A stretch of DNA of 64,000 bases, taken from Actinomyces gaoshouyii. GTDB taxonomy: Bacteria > Actinomycetota > Actinomycetes > Actinomycetales > Actinomycetaceae. Where the stretch lies: assembly GCF_002072175.1 (NCBI RefSeq), contig NZ_MVIV01000006.1, positions 1 to 64,000 of the forward strand. The letters run 5' to 3'. Both the position numbers and the translations under genes were made by a program. Below, piece after piece: positions 53,395 to 62,531 of this stretch. The notes beneath the pieces were generated by a model, which worked only from the letters and a program-made list of their open reading frames with translations, was not told the origin of the DNA and did no database searches. Positions within the stretch are counted from its first letter, which is position 1; each line of letters starts with the position of its first letter.

Positions 53395-54362
53395 GTGGCG
53401 ACCACGGCCCCGGGACGGGCACGGACCTGCCCTCCTTGCGCGGGGAGCTCCTGGACGCCTGGTTCCGGCATCTGGGCCTGCAGCGGGGCCTGTCGGGGCA
53501 CACGGTGCGCGCCTACGTGGGCGACCTGGAGGACCTGCTCGACTTCCTCGGGGTGGGCGCGGGGGAGGCCGAGCCCATCGGACCCGCCCTGGCCAGCCTC
53601 GACCTGGCCGACTTGCGCGCCTGGCTCGCAGGCATGTCCGGAGCCGGGCGCTCGCGGGCCACCATGGCCCGGCGCAGCGCCGCGATCCGCGCCTTCTCCA
53701 CCTGGGCTCAGCGCTGCGGCCTGCTCCACTCCGACGTCGCCGCGCGCCTGCGCTCCCCGCGCGTGGACAACCGCCTTCCCACCGTCCTCACCGCCGAGCA
53801 GGCCGCCGTGCTCCTGTCCGCGGCATCCGCGCGCGCCAGCCAGGCCCCACCCGCCGAGCGCCCTCTGGCCGCGCGCGACCTCGCCCTCCTGGAGATCCTC
53901 TACGCCACCGGCATGAGGGTCTCCGAGCTCGCCGGACTGGACCTCGGGGACGTCGACAGCGGCAGGCGCACCATCCGCGTCCTGGGCAAGGGGGACAAGG
54001 AGCGCGCCGTCCCCTACGGCGCCCCGGCCGCCCGGGCCCTGGAGCGATGGCTCGATCAGCGCCCCGCCCTCGTCGGCCCCCGCACCGGCGCCGCCCTCTT
54101 CCTCGGTGCCAGGGGCGGGCGCGTGGACACCCGCGCCATCCGCGAGGTGGTCCACCGCGCCACCGCGGCCGCCGGGGTTCCGGACCTGGGCCCGCACGGG
54201 CTGCGCCACTCCGCCGCCACGCACGTGCTCTCCGGAGGGGCGGACCTGCGCAGCGTCCAGGAGCTCCTGGGCCACTCATCCCTGGCCACCACCCAGCGCT
54301 ACACGCACGTGTCCGCCGAGCGGCTGCGGGCCGTCTACGAGCAGGCCTTCCCCCGGGCCTGA
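53391..54362 (+). CDS. xerC: Tyrosine recombinase XerC
   Basis: Resolves chromosome dimers at dif. The 323-residue protein has an N-terminal SAM-like core-binding domain (LDAWFRHLGLQRGLSGHTVRAY) and the catalytic domain with Arg in ATGMRVSELAGLDLGD near 176, Lys in VLGKGDKERAVP, His-x-x-Arg in HGLRHSAATH near 268, then LGHSSLATTQRYTHV with the second His and catalytic Tyr near 304. All active-site residues are present. Its stop codon lies in an inverted repeat shared with the convergent M23 peptidase gene. Confidence 0.95.
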   Translation: MSGDHGPGTGTDLPSLRGELLDAWFRHLGLQRGLSGHTVRAYVGDLEDLLDFLGVGAGEAEPIGPALASLDLADLRAWLAGMSGAGRSRATMARRSAAIRAFSTWAQRCGLLHSDVAARLRSPRVDNRLPTVLTAEQAAVLLSAASARASQAPPAERPLAARDLALLEILYATGMRVSELAGLDLGDVDSGRRTIRVLGKGDKERAVPYGAPAARALERWLDQRPALVGPRTGAALFLGARGGRVDTRAIREVVHRATAAAGVPDLGPHGLRHSAATHVLSGGADLRSVQELLGHSSLATTQRYTHVSAERLRAVYEQAFPRA

Positions 54363-54385
54363 GGGCGCGCCTGGGGCGCTCAGGC
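54357..54385. terminator. Bidirectional terminator containing xerC and M23 stop codons
   Basis: GCCTGAG (54357-54363) and CTCAGGC (54379-54385) are perfect 7-bp arms with a 15-base GC-rich loop. They contain the TGA of xerC and, on the other strand, the TGA of the peptidase. Confidence 0.55.
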
Positions 54386-55150
54386 AACCATCGACTGGTG
54401 CGCGCCGTCCCGGGTGGTGCCGTTTCCGCCGAGTGGCGCATCCTGCCCGCACCAGTGGGTGCGGATGGCACCGGTCAGCGCGGCGGGTTTGAGGCGGATG
54501 ACCGGCGGGCGCAGGAGGCGAAGCGGATCGATATAGGACTTCTTCCCAGTCCTGGCGCCCCAGTGGAGAGCATCAACGCCGTCGGAGCGGTGACCGGGCA
54601 GCAGGGTGCCGATCACCTGACCGGCGCCCACCGCGTCGCCCGCGGCCACCGCCGGCTCCACCGGCTCATAGGTGGTGCGGACCCCGCCCGCATGATCGAT
54701 CGAGACCACGGGGCGCCCCGCCACCATCCCCGCGAAGGACACCGTGCCCGCGCCCGCCGCGCGCACGGGGCTGCCCGCGGCCACTGCCAGGTCGACGCCG
54801 CGGTGCCCCGAGCCCCAGACGACGGCGGGAGGATCGAAGCCCTCGACCACCGCCACTGGCTCACCCGTGGGCCACACGTAGCGCGTGCCCCGATGCGCAT
54901 CATCCGCACGCTCCACCGGCGCGCTCGCGGGGAGGGCCGCACTGAGCGCTGCCGCTTCGGCACCGGGCTCCACGGGCAGAGCGCCGACGGCGGGGGAGGT
55001 GATGAGCACCGCGGGGGCCAGAGCGATGAGCGGCGTGACCAGCAGGAGCAGCGCGCGGTGCGGCCATGGGGAGGCATGGGGGATCAGAGCGGAAGCCGCG
55101 GGCGAGAACGGTAGTGGGGCGGGTGGCGGAACGGGCGGCGAAAGCGGCAT
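54380..55150 (-). CDS. M23-family (LytM-like) peptidoglycan endopeptidase
   Basis: A 256-residue exported protein. A hydrophobic segment near residues 33-58 acts as signal peptide or anchor. The peptidase domain has [23 protein letters not shown] near 112 with the zinc ligands His and Asp, and [21 protein letters not shown] near 195; the usual second His of H-x-H is Ala here (ALHWG). The last 31 residues do not look like M23 and are largely read through a 57-bp dispersed element (54416-54472). GAGCAT precedes the ATG by 6 bases on the minus strand. Confidence 0.87.
   Translation of the reverse strand: MPLSPPVPPPAPLPFSPAASALIPHASPWPHRALLLLVTPLIALAPAVLITSPAVGALPVEPGAEAAALSAALPASAPVERADDAHRGTRYVWPTGEPVAVVEGFDPPAVVWGSGHRGVDLAVAAGSPVRAAGAGTVSFAGMVAGRPVVSIDHAGGVRTTYEPVEPAVAAGDAVGAGQVIGTLLPGHRSDGVDALHWGARTGKKSYIDPLRLLRPPVIRLKPAALTGAIRTHWCGQDAPLGGNGTTRDGAHQSMVA
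54416..54472 (+). repeat. 57-bp dispersed element, copy B
   Basis: Matches 33473-33529 on the opposite strand over its full length, including GGTGC and GCACC ends. CCGCACC-agtg-GGTGCGG inside it is a 7-bp hairpin. It lies within the 3' end of the M23 peptidase gene. Confidence 0.7.
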
Positions 55151-55709
55151 GACCCCATGCTCAGCCTCTTCATCGCGCCCCGGTGCCCCGCCCTCACAGG
55201 AGCGCCGGGAACCGCCGCGCCGCCATGCCTGTGGTTCCCGGGCGAGACCCGGCCCCGTGATGAGAACGACACCTGGGCAGTGGCATCATTGCCCGTCACA
55301 ATGCGGAAAGGTCGATATCGCTGTGATAGCCTCTCGCACGCGGTTCGCTGTGATGCGTGTCGGTCGGGTTCCCTCGGGAGCATCGGTCCGGCGCGGGCCC
55401 GGATCCTCTGGATCCCGGGGGGGCGGCGACCGACTTCGCGTGCCCGCAACCAGCGCCCTCGGGCTCTGGGAACGTCCTTTCGGACGCCGCGGTCGCGGTC
55501 CCGCAGGGCCTTCCCGAAGCACCGGGAGGCGCAGGCGGGTGGCCGCGCGTCGTGGGCACCAGGCCCTATCCGCCCGTTCCAGGGCGGCCCCGGCACGTCC
55601 GGGCGCAGGGGATCAACTCAAAGAACCCATGGGACGCCGTCGCAGATCGACGGCGTCCCCTGATACATGGCGGACCGGGCAGCCTCCCGGCCGCGCGAAA
55701 GGACAAGTC
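55151..55709. other. Intergenic region and leader upstream of rpsB
   Basis: This 559-bp gap separates the divergent M23 gene and rpsB. Short open frames here have no start signal or family resemblance. It contains an AT-richer stretch around 55290-55335 that may hold the rpsB promoter, and a perfect 12-bp hairpin at 55631-55659 in the presumed leader. Confidence 0.5.
55631..55659 (+). promoter_or_regulatory. Leader hairpin upstream of rpsB
   Basis: GGGACGCCGTCG and CGACGGCGTCCC form a perfect 12-bp stem with the loop cagat, 50 bases before the rpsB start. It could be an attenuator, an S2-binding leader, or a terminator of upstream transcription. Confidence 0.5.
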
Positions 55710-56588
55710 ATGGCAGTCGTGACCATGCGCCAGCTCCTCGAGTCCGGTGTCCACTTCGGGCACCAGACCCGCCGGTGGAACCCCAAGATGAAGCGCTTCA
55801 TCCTCACCGAGCGCAACGGCATCTACGTCATCGACCTCACGAAATCCGTCGACGGCATCAACACCGCCTACGACTTCGTCAAGGAGACCGTCGCCCGCGG
55901 CGGCAGCATTCTTTTCGTCGGCACCAAGAAGCAGGCGCAGGCCGCCGTGGCCGAGCAGGCCCAGCGCGTCGGCATGCCCTACGTCAACCAGCGCTGGCTG
56001 GGCGGCATGCTCACCAACTTCTCCACCGTGCGCGCCCGGCTGGACCGTATGAGGGAGCTCGAGCAGATCGACTTCGACGACGTGGCCGGCTCCGGACGCA
56101 CGAAGAAGGAGCTGCTCATGATGCGCCGCGAGAAGGACAAGCTCATCCGCACCCTCGGCGGTATCCGCGACATGGCCAAGCTCCCCGCCGCCGTGTGGGT
56201 CGTCGACACGAAGAAGGAGCACCTCGCCATCTCCGAGGCCTCCAAGCTGGGCATCCCGGTCATCGCGATCCTCGACACCAACTGCGACCCCGACGAGGTC
56301 ACCTACGGCATCCCGGGCAATGACGACGCCATCCGCTCCGTCAGCCTGCTCACCCGCGTCGTCGCCGACGCCGCCGCCGAGGGCCTCCTCGCCCGCTCCG
56401 CCGGCCGCGCCCGCACCGGCTCCGAGGCCGGCACACCCGAGGCTGAGCCGCTGCCCGAGTGGGAGGCCGAGCTCCTCGCCGGTGCCGAGGCCGCCGCGGC
56501 CGAGCAGCCCGCTGAGGCGGCCGCCGAGGCTCCCGCCGACGCCCCGGCTGAGGCCGACCCCGACGGGCCCTCGGCCGAGCAGGCCTGA
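55710..56588 (+). CDS. rpsB: 30S ribosomal protein S2
   Basis: Late-assembling small-subunit protein. The sequence starts [20 protein letters not shown] and contains [30 protein letters not shown] and [27 protein letters not shown], all standard S2. About 50 residues beyond the S2 core form an Ala/Glu/Pro-rich acidic tail, usual in actinobacteria (292 versus 241 in E. coli). ATG 55710 has AAAGGA 6 bases upstream. Forms an operon with tsf. Confidence 0.97.
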   Translation: MAVVTMRQLLESGVHFGHQTRRWNPKMKRFILTERNGIYVIDLTKSVDGINTAYDFVKETVARGGSILFVGTKKQAQAAVAEQAQRVGMPYVNQRWLGGMLTNFSTVRARLDRMRELEQIDFDDVAGSGRTKKELLMMRREKDKLIRTLGGIRDMAKLPAAVWVVDTKKEHLAISEASKLGIPVIAILDTNCDPDEVTYGIPGNDDAIRSVSLLTRVVADAAAEGLLARSAGRARTGSEAGTPEAEPLPEWEAELLAGAEAAAAEQPAEAAAEAPADAPAEADPDGPSAEQA

Positions 56589-56632
56589 GCGCCCCTGACG
56601 ACATTCCCCACGCTTCAACACCAGGAGAATCC

Positions 56633-57472
56633 ATGGCGAACTACACCACTGCTGACATCAAGGCGCTCCGCGAGAAGACCGGCGCCGGCATGCTCGATGT
56701 CAAGAAGGCCCTCGACGAGGCCGACGGCGACGTCGACAAGGCCATCGAGATCATTCGCGTCAAGGGCCTCAAGGGCATCGCCAAGCGCGAGGGCCGCGCA
56801 GCCTCGGCCGGACTCATCGCCGCCAAGGTCGTTGACGACGCCGACGGCCAGACCGGCGTGCTCGTCGAGATCAATGCCGAGACCGACTTCGTGGCCAAGA
56901 ACGAGAAGTTCCTCGACTACGCCGACAAGGTCCTCTCCGCCGCTCTGGCCTCCTGCGCCGAGTCCGCCGAGGCCCTGGCCGAGGTCGAGGTCGACGGCTC
57001 CACCGTCAAGGACCTCACCGACTCCATGCAGGCCGTCATCGGCGAGAAGATCGTCGTGCGCCGCGTTGGCCGCCTGAGCGCCCCCAAGGTGGAGCTCTAC
57101 CTGCACCGCACCAATCCCGACCTGCCCGCCCAGGTGGGCGTGCTCGTCGGCACCGACGCCAAGGCCGCCGAGGTGGCTCACGACGTTGCGATGCACACCG
57201 CCGCCTACTCCCCGGCCTACGCCACCCGTGAGGACGTCCCCGCCGATATCGTCGACAAGGAGCGCGCTATCGCCGAGGAGACCACTCGCGCCGAGGGCAA
57301 GCCCGAGAAGGCCATCCCGAAGATCGTCGAGGGCCGCCTGGGCGGCTTCTTCAAGGAGAACTGCCTCGTCGAGCAGGCCTTCGCGAAGGACCCCAAGACC
57401 ACGGTCGGCAAGGTCATCGAGGCCACCGGCGGTGAGCTCGTCGGCTTCGTCCGCTTCCGCGTCGGCGCCTGA
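56633..57472 (+). CDS. tsf: Elongation factor Ts
   Basis: GDP/GTP exchange factor for EF-Tu. The 279-residue protein opens YTTADIKALREKTGAGMLDV, followed by KKALDEADGDVDKAIEIIRVKG, and has VLVEINAETDFVAKNE with the TDFV motif that contacts EF-Tu. The C-terminal module ends PKTTVGKVIEATGGELVGFVRFRVG. ATG 56633 has AGGAGA upstream, 44 bp after rpsB. A 15-bp terminator follows. Confidence 0.97.
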   Translation: MANYTTADIKALREKTGAGMLDVKKALDEADGDVDKAIEIIRVKGLKGIAKREGRAASAGLIAAKVVDDADGQTGVLVEINAETDFVAKNEKFLDYADKVLSAALASCAESAEALAEVEVDGSTVKDLTDSMQAVIGEKIVVRRVGRLSAPKVELYLHRTNPDLPAQVGVLVGTDAKAAEVAHDVAMHTAAYSPAYATREDVPADIVDKERAIAEETTRAEGKPEKAIPKIVEGRLGGFFKENCLVEQAFAKDPKTTVGKVIEATGGELVGFVRFRVGA

Positions 57473-57507
57473 TCACGAAAGCCCGCTGACTCAGCGGTCA
57501 GCGATAG

Positions 57508-57542
57508 CACGGCCCCCGGTCCCTCGTGGACCGGGGGCCGTG
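57508..57542 (+). terminator. Terminator after rpsB-tsf
   Basis: CACGGCCCCCGGTCC and GGACCGGGGGCCGTG form a perfect 15-bp stem with a 5-base loop, 35 bp after the tsf stop. Confidence 0.85.
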
Positions 57543-57723
57543 GCGCGCAGCGCGACCAACGCGGAACCCGGCCCGTTGAGGATGCGCTTGGTGCTTGTGA
57601 ACGCGCCCGGGGCTTGACGACGCGCGCCGGGGGCGCGTCCGCAAGCATTCCGCGCGTCCGCACGCGCGCGACGGTAACCGGGAGGCGCGATGCGGCGATG
57701 GGGGATCCGAGTAGTGGCCGGGC

Positions 57724-57996
57724 TCAGCCCTGGCGGTGGGCCCCGGGATCGGAGGGCGAGTCGCCCGATCCCTTGCCGGAGTCGCCGGGGGAGACGCCCC
57801 ACCACAGGGCCATGAGCACCGCGACGACGACGAGGGCGATGCCTGCCCACAGGTTCGCGTTGACGCCGCCCGTCTTGGCCATCTCCTCCGCGCCGTTGAG
57901 GAATCCCGAGCAGATGAGCAGGAAGAGGCCGAAAATACCGAGGACAGCGGCGATCACCGTGCGGATATCGGCCAGGATCTTTGACAGCAATGACAT
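57724..57996 (-). CDS. Small two-helix membrane protein, symporter partner
   Basis: A 90-residue protein with two hydrophobic segments (about 12-32, IAAVLGIFGLFLLICSGFL; and 48-67, LWAGIALVVVAVLMALWW) joined by a polar loop AEEMAKTGGVNAN, then a Ser/Gly/Asp-rich tail. I do not recognise a named family. It begins 12 bp after the stop of the sodium:solute symporter on the same strand, so it is probably co-expressed and may be an accessory subunit. Start ATG 57996 seems secure from the helix position. Confidence 0.75.
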   Translation of the reverse strand: MSLLSKILADIRTVIAAVLGIFGLFLLICSGFLNGAEEMAKTGGVNANLWAGIALVVVAVLMALWWGVSPGDSGKGSGDSPSDPGAHRQG

Positions 57997-58008
57997 GTCT
58001 GCGGCTCC

Positions 58009-59757
58009 TCAGTGGAAGATCGAGTTGAGCAGGATGACGAGTGCGCCCGCGCAGATCGCCAGCGGGACCGGCTTGCGGAACCAGGGCAGCGCCGCCTCGT
58101 TCGGGTCCGTGCGCGCCTCCTGCGGCGTGAGGGAGTAGACGAAGCCCTCCAGCTCCGCGGCGGGCTTGGGCGCGGTCATCAACGAGACGACGACGGTCAC
58201 GAGGATGTCGACGGCGAAGGCCGTGCCCGCGGCGAGGAAGGCCAGGCCCTGGCCGGGCAGCGTCAGGTGCCCCGTCCGGGACGCCACGTTGAGGGCGAGC
58301 GCCGCCAGTGTCCCGCAGGCCAGCCCGGACCAGCCCGCGTGGCTCGTGGCCCGGCGCCAGAACATCCCGATGATGAACGTGGCGAACAGCGGCGCGTTGA
58401 ACATGGAGAAGAGCTGCTGGAGGTAGTCCATGAGGTTGGAGTAGTTCGAGGCGATGAGCGCGGTGAAGATCGCGACGATCGTGGCGATCGCCGTCGTGAG
58501 CTTGCCCATGCGCAAATAGGTGGCGTCATCGGCCTTCGTGTTGATGTAGCGCTCGTAGAGGTCCACGGTGAACACCGTGTTGAAAGCGGAGATGTTCGCC
58601 GCCATGCCCGCCATGAAGGAGGCCAGCAGACCGGTGATCGCCAGGCCCAGCAGGCCATTGGGCAGGACCTCGCGCATGAGCAGCAGGACGGCGTCGTTGT
58701 AGGTGATCTCCCCACTGGCGGTCGCGCCGCTGAGCGAGGACTGCTTGAGTGCGATGATCTCGGAGACGAGGACCGCGGACACCATGCCCGGGATGATGAC
58801 GAGGAAGGGCACGGCCATCTTGGCGAAGGTGCCAATGATCGGGGCTGAGCGCGCCGCCGAGATCGAGTCGGCCGCCATGGCGCGCTGGACCTCCACGAAA
58901 TTCGTCGTCCAGTAGCCGAAGGACAGAACGAAGCCCAGGCCGAAGACGATGCCGAAGACGGACAGGGCCGAGGAGTCGAAGCCGGACAGCAGGTTGCCGG
59001 GCCAGGAGTGCAACTGTGCGCTGGGGTCCGCGTAGGCCCCGGTGCCGTGGGTGGTGGCCGCCTCTGTGATCCTCTCCTTGAGGCCGCTCCACCAGCCCAC
59101 GCGGTTGAGGCCGACGAGGGTCAGCGGCAGCAGCGCCACGATGATGACGAAGAACTGGAGGACCTCGTTGTAGATGGCTGCGGACAGCCCGCCCAGGCTG
59201 ATGTAGCTGAAGACGATGACGGCGGCGACGATGAGCGCCACCCACAGCGGCCACCCCAGCAGGCGGTGGACGATCGAGCCCAGAAGATACAGGTTGACGC
59301 CGGCGATGAGCAGCTGGGCCAGCGCGAAGGAGAGGGCGTTGATGAGGTGAGCGGCCTTGCCGTAGCGCTTGAGCATGAACTCGGGCACCGACCGCACTCC
59401 GGAGCCGTAGTAGAAGGGCATCATGACCAGGCCCAGGAAGATCATGGCCGGGATGGCGCCGATCCAGAAGTAGTGGAAGGTCGGCAGGCCGTACTGGGCG
59501 CCGTTGGCGGACATGCCCATGATCTCGACGGCGCCGAGGTTGGCCGACACGAAAGCGATGCCGGTCACCCAGGCGGGCAGGGAGCGGCCGGAGGTGAGGA
59601 AGTCATCGGATGAGGCCGTGCGCCGTTTGGCCATGAAGCCGACTCCCATGACGAAGGCGAAGTAGACGATGATGGGGAAGTAGTCGTACCAGCGGGCCTC
59701 CAGCAGTGTGGAGGAGCCCGACGCGGCGAGGGGAGGGATCAAGTGGGATGCGGTCAT
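58009..59757 (-). CDS. Sodium:solute symporter (SSS family)
   Basis: A 582-residue LeuT-fold symporter with about 14 hydrophobic helices. Features close to the SGLT branch: FLTSGRSLPAWVTGIAFVSANLGAVEIMG early on, GGLSAAIYNEVLQFFVII near 195, FGYWTTNFVEVQRAMAA near 285 and AGMAANISAFNTVFTVDLYERYI near 390, which includes the sodium-site Ser/Thr region. Sugar or cyclitol is the likely substrate by similarity to galactose symporters, but not proven. Start ATG 59757 has AGGAGG 5 bases upstream; a TTG directly before it is less likely. A minus-strand TAGGCT at 59807-59812 may be its -10. Confidence 0.9.
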   Translation of the reverse strand: MTASHLIPPLAASGSSTLLEARWYDYFPIIVYFAFVMGVGFMAKRRTASSDDFLTSGRSLPAWVTGIAFVSANLGAVEIMGMSANGAQYGLPTFHYFWIGAIPAMIFLGLVMMPFYYGSGVRSVPEFMLKRYGKAAHLINALSFALAQLLIAGVNLYLLGSIVHRLLGWPLWVALIVAAVIVFSYISLGGLSAAIYNEVLQFFVIIVALLPLTLVGLNRVGWWSGLKERITEAATTHGTGAYADPSAQLHSWPGNLLSGFDSSALSVFGIVFGLGFVLSFGYWTTNFVEVQRAMAADSISAARSAPIIGTFAKMAVPFLVIIPGMVSAVLVSEIIALKQSSLSGATASGEITYNDAVLLLMREVLPNGLLGLAITGLLASFMAGMAANISAFNTVFTVDLYERYINTKADDATYLRMGKLTTAIATIVAIFTALIASNYSNLMDYLQQLFSMFNAPLFATFIIGMFWRRATSHAGWSGLACGTLAALALNVASRTGHLTLPGQGLAFLAAGTAFAVDILVTVVVSLMTAPKPAAELEGFVYSLTPQEARTDPNEAALPWFRKPVPLAICAGALVILLNSIFH

Positions 59758-60042
59758 CAACGCCTCCTGGATGTGAACCGAGACACATGAATGGGTCTTC
59801 TGTGCGAGCCTAGCGTTCGTGTTAAGGGCTTGTGACCGTTTTGGTACACCGATCTGCCTGGATCGCCTGCCTGCGCGCCGCCGTCCCGCCGCCCCATGCG
59901 GGTCTCCCGCGACGGTGCGAGCGGGTAGTCTCTACCAGACGGCTCAAGGCCCGCCCGCGACCACCGCCCCGCCGAAGCGCGGGCGTTGTCCGGCGGCCGC
60001 GCGGGCGGGCCACGGCACAGGCAGAGAAGCGGAGAGGCAGAG

Positions 60043-60801
60043 ATGGCAGACAAGAGCAGCAGAGACGACCGCGTCGCGCACGGCCACCACCCGCGGCGCG
60101 TCCTGCTCAAGCTCTCGGGCGAGGTCTTCGGCGGAGGGTCCATCGGCCTCGATCCCGACGTCGTCTCCGATGCCGCCACGCAGATCGCCGACGCCGTGCG
60201 CGCCGGGGTCCAGGTCGCCGTCGTCGTCGGCGGGGGCAACTTCTTCCGCGGCGCCGAGCTGTCGGCCCGCGGTATGGAGCGCGCCCGTGCCGACTACATG
60301 GGCATGCTCGGCACCGTCATGAACGCCCTGGCACTCCAGGACTTCATCGAGAAGGCCGGGGTGCCCGCCCGCGTGCAGACCGCCATCGCCATGGGGCAGG
60401 TCGCCGAGTCCTACATCCCGCTGCGCGCCATCCGCCATCTGGAGAAGGGACGCGTCGTCGTCTTCGGGGCGGGCGCGGGCCTGCCCTACTTCTCCACGGA
60501 CACCGTCGCCGCCCAGCGGGCCTTGGAGACCGGCTGCGACGAGCTGCTGGTCGGTAAGAACGGGGTCGACGGCGTCTACACGGCGGACCCCCGCAAGGAC
60601 CCCAGCGCCGTCAAGCTCGACCACCTCACCTACGAACGCGCCCTGGCGGACGGGCTCGCCGTCGTCGACGCCTCCGCCTTCGCCCTCTCCCGCGACAACG
60701 GCCTGACGATGCGCGTGTTCGGGATGGGCGAGGACGGCAATATCACCAGGGCCCTCCTGGGTGAGAAGATCGGCACGCTCGTCTCCAGGGGGAGGCCCTG
60801 A
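60043..60801 (+). CDS. pyrH: Uridylate kinase
   Basis: Phosphorylates UMP to UDP in pyrimidine nucleotide synthesis; bacterial type of the amino-acid-kinase fold. The 252-residue protein contains [62 protein letters not shown] and [17 protein letters not shown]. The ATG at 60043 has AGAGG 5 bases upstream; an ATG at 59986 would add 19 residues unlike the family. TAGTCT at 59926-59931 is a possible -10. Followed by frr, as in most bacteria. Confidence 0.95.
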   Translation: MADKSSRDDRVAHGHHPRRVLLKLSGEVFGGGSIGLDPDVVSDAATQIADAVRAGVQVAVVVGGGNFFRGAELSARGMERARADYMGMLGTVMNALALQDFIEKAGVPARVQTAIAMGQVAESYIPLRAIRHLEKGRVVVFGAGAGLPYFSTDTVAAQRALETGCDELLVGKNGVDGVYTADPRKDPSAVKLDHLTYERALADGLAVVDASAFALSRDNGLTMRVFGMGEDGNITRALLGEKIGTLVSRGRP

Positions 60802-60895
60802 GTCACGGGGCGCGAGAACCGGTTCAGTCCGATCCAGCACGTGCCGCGCCGCGGTGCGATGACCACCCAGATACCCCCCAAGCGAAGGAAGAACG

Positions 60896-61453
60896 ATGAT
60901 CGACGATGTCATGCTCTCCACCGAGGAGAAGATGGACAAGGCCCTGGAGGCCGCCAGGGGCGAGCTCGCCGCCATCCGCACCGGCCGAGCCAACCCCTCC
61001 ATGTTCAACTCGATCCTGGTGGACTACTACGGCGCCCCCACCCCCCTCCAGCAGCTCGCCTCCCTGACGATCCCCGAGGCCCGCACGGTCATCGTCAGCC
61101 CCTTCGACCGCTCCGCGATGAAGGCGATCACCACCGCCATCCGCGAGTCCGACCTCGGGGTCAACCCCACCGATGACGGAACGGTCATCCGGGTCACCCT
61201 GCCCGCGCTCACCGAGGAGCGCCGCAAGGATTATGTCAAGCTCGCGCGCTCGCGCGCCGAGGAGGCCCGTGTCCAGGTCCGCGGCGTGCGCGGCAAGGCC
61301 AAGAAGGAGCTCGAGGCCATCAAGCGCGATGGCGAGGCCGGTGAGGACGACGTCAAGCGCGCCGAGGGTGAGCTCGACCAGCTCACCAAGCGTTTCGTCG
61401 ACGCCATCGACAAGTCGCTGGCCTCCAAGGAGGAGGAGCTCCTCTCCGTCTGA
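60896..61453 (+). CDS. frr: Ribosome recycling factor
   Basis: With EF-G splits the post-termination ribosome. The 185-residue protein has all RRF landmarks: the N-terminal helix EEKMDKALEAARGELAAIRTGRANPSM, YYGAPTPLQQLASLTIPEART, VIRVTLPALTEERRKDYVKLA and the C-terminal helix KRAEGELDQLTKRFVDAIDK. AAGGAAG precedes ATG 60896. Lies 94 bp after pyrH. Confidence 0.97.
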   Translation: MIDDVMLSTEEKMDKALEAARGELAAIRTGRANPSMFNSILVDYYGAPTPLQQLASLTIPEARTVIVSPFDRSAMKAITTAIRESDLGVNPTDDGTVIRVTLPALTEERRKDYVKLARSRAEEARVQVRGVRGKAKKELEAIKRDGEAGEDDVKRAEGELDQLTKRFVDAIDKSLASKEEELLSV

Positions 61454-61527
61454 TCCGCCCGAGCCCGCCGGCCTCTCGCGGGACTTGACGGAACGGCGAC
61501 GCCCCACCCCGACCCGAAGAACCCCTC

Positions 61528-62466
61528 GTGACCATTCTGAGCGCTCTGCTGACACCGCCACCGACGCGCAATCGCGCGCCCCTGCCCGCCACGGGTCGGG
61601 CCGGCCGCAACCTGCCGGCCGCGATCGGCGTCTCCGCGGTCCTCATCGGCGGGATCCTGGCCTCCCTGGTCTTCGAGAAGAAGTACTTCGTCGGCGTCGT
61701 CATCCTCGCCGTGTGCGGGGCGCTGTGGGAGCTCGCGGGCGCTTTCGCGCGCAAGGGCATCGCCCTGCCACTCCTGCTCCTGTGGGTGGGGACCGCCGGT
61801 ATCGCCATCACCGCCTGGACCCTCGGTGCCGAGAGCGCCTTCGGCGCCTACCTGGCGACCGCCGGGGCCTGCGTCCTGTGGTCCTTCGTGGAGCACGCCG
61901 AGGCCGAGGACGGGACCGTCCTCGAGGCCAGCCCCCACGACGTGCCGCGCACCGATGCTCACGACGAGGTCCGGCGCTCGCGCTCCGTGGACGCCACGGC
62001 CTCCGTCCTGGCCGCCACCTACCTCCCGTTCCTCGCCAGTTTCGCCGTGCTGCTCGTCGCCCAGGACCACGGCGTCGCCAAGGTCATCACCCTGCTCGCC
62101 CTGCCGATCGCCAACGACACCGGGGGCTGGCTGGCCGGCATCACGATGGGTCGCCACCCCATGGCCCCCGCGGTCTCCCCGAAGAAGTCCTGGGAGGGAT
62201 TCGCCGGATCGTTCATCGCCGCCGTCGGGGCGGGCGCGGCCTGCCTGCTGTTCCTCGACGGGCCGCTGTGGGCGGGCGCGGCGCTCGGCGCCTGCTGCAC
62301 GATCGTGGCCACGCTCGGCGACCTGGGGGAGTCGCTCCTCAAACGCGATCTCGGCCTGAAGGACATGGGTAGGCTTCTGCCCGGGCACGGCGGCCTCATG
62401 GATCGGCTCGACTCGATCCTGGTCACTGCGCCTATCGTGTACCTGTTCACCCTCATCCCCTGGTGA
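61528..62466 (+). CDS. cdsA: Phosphatidate cytidylyltransferase
   Basis: Makes CDP-diacylglycerol for phospholipid synthesis. The 312-residue membrane protein has about eight hydrophobic helices; NDTGGWLAGITMGRHPMAPAVSPKKSWEGF precedes the C-terminal family signature SLLKRDLGLKDMGRLLPGHGG followed by DRLDS, near residue 270. A Glu/Asp-rich cytoplasmic loop (about 130-150) is an extra. GTG start at 61528, 74 bp after frr; no strong ribosome-binding site is visible. Confidence 0.95.
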   Translation: MTILSALLTPPPTRNRAPLPATGRAGRNLPAAIGVSAVLIGGILASLVFEKKYFVGVVILAVCGALWELAGAFARKGIALPLLLLWVGTAGIAITAWTLGAESAFGAYLATAGACVLWSFVEHAEAEDGTVLEASPHDVPRTDAHDEVRRSRSVDATASVLAATYLPFLASFAVLLVAQDHGVAKVITLLALPIANDTGGWLAGITMGRHPMAPAVSPKKSWEGFAGSFIAAVGAGAACLLFLDGPLWAGAALGACCTIVATLGDLGESLLKRDLGLKDMGRLLPGHGGLMDRLDSILVTAPIVYLFTLIPW

Positions 62467-62531
62467 CGGCCGCGCGGGACGAGACCATGAGCCACCAGTG
62501 AGACAAATTGAGAGAAAGGACCCCGAGCCCC

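Noticed and set aside
55157-55663. Plus-strand 168-residue frame upstream of rpsB
   Set aside because: No ribosome-binding site, Arg/Pro/Ser-rich shadow composition, and it runs through the leader hairpin.
59771-59788. TGTGA-N7-CACAT as a CRP-type site upstream of the symporter
   Set aside because: The half-sites are imperfect and the spacing is wrong for the consensus. One weak match in this length is expected by chance.
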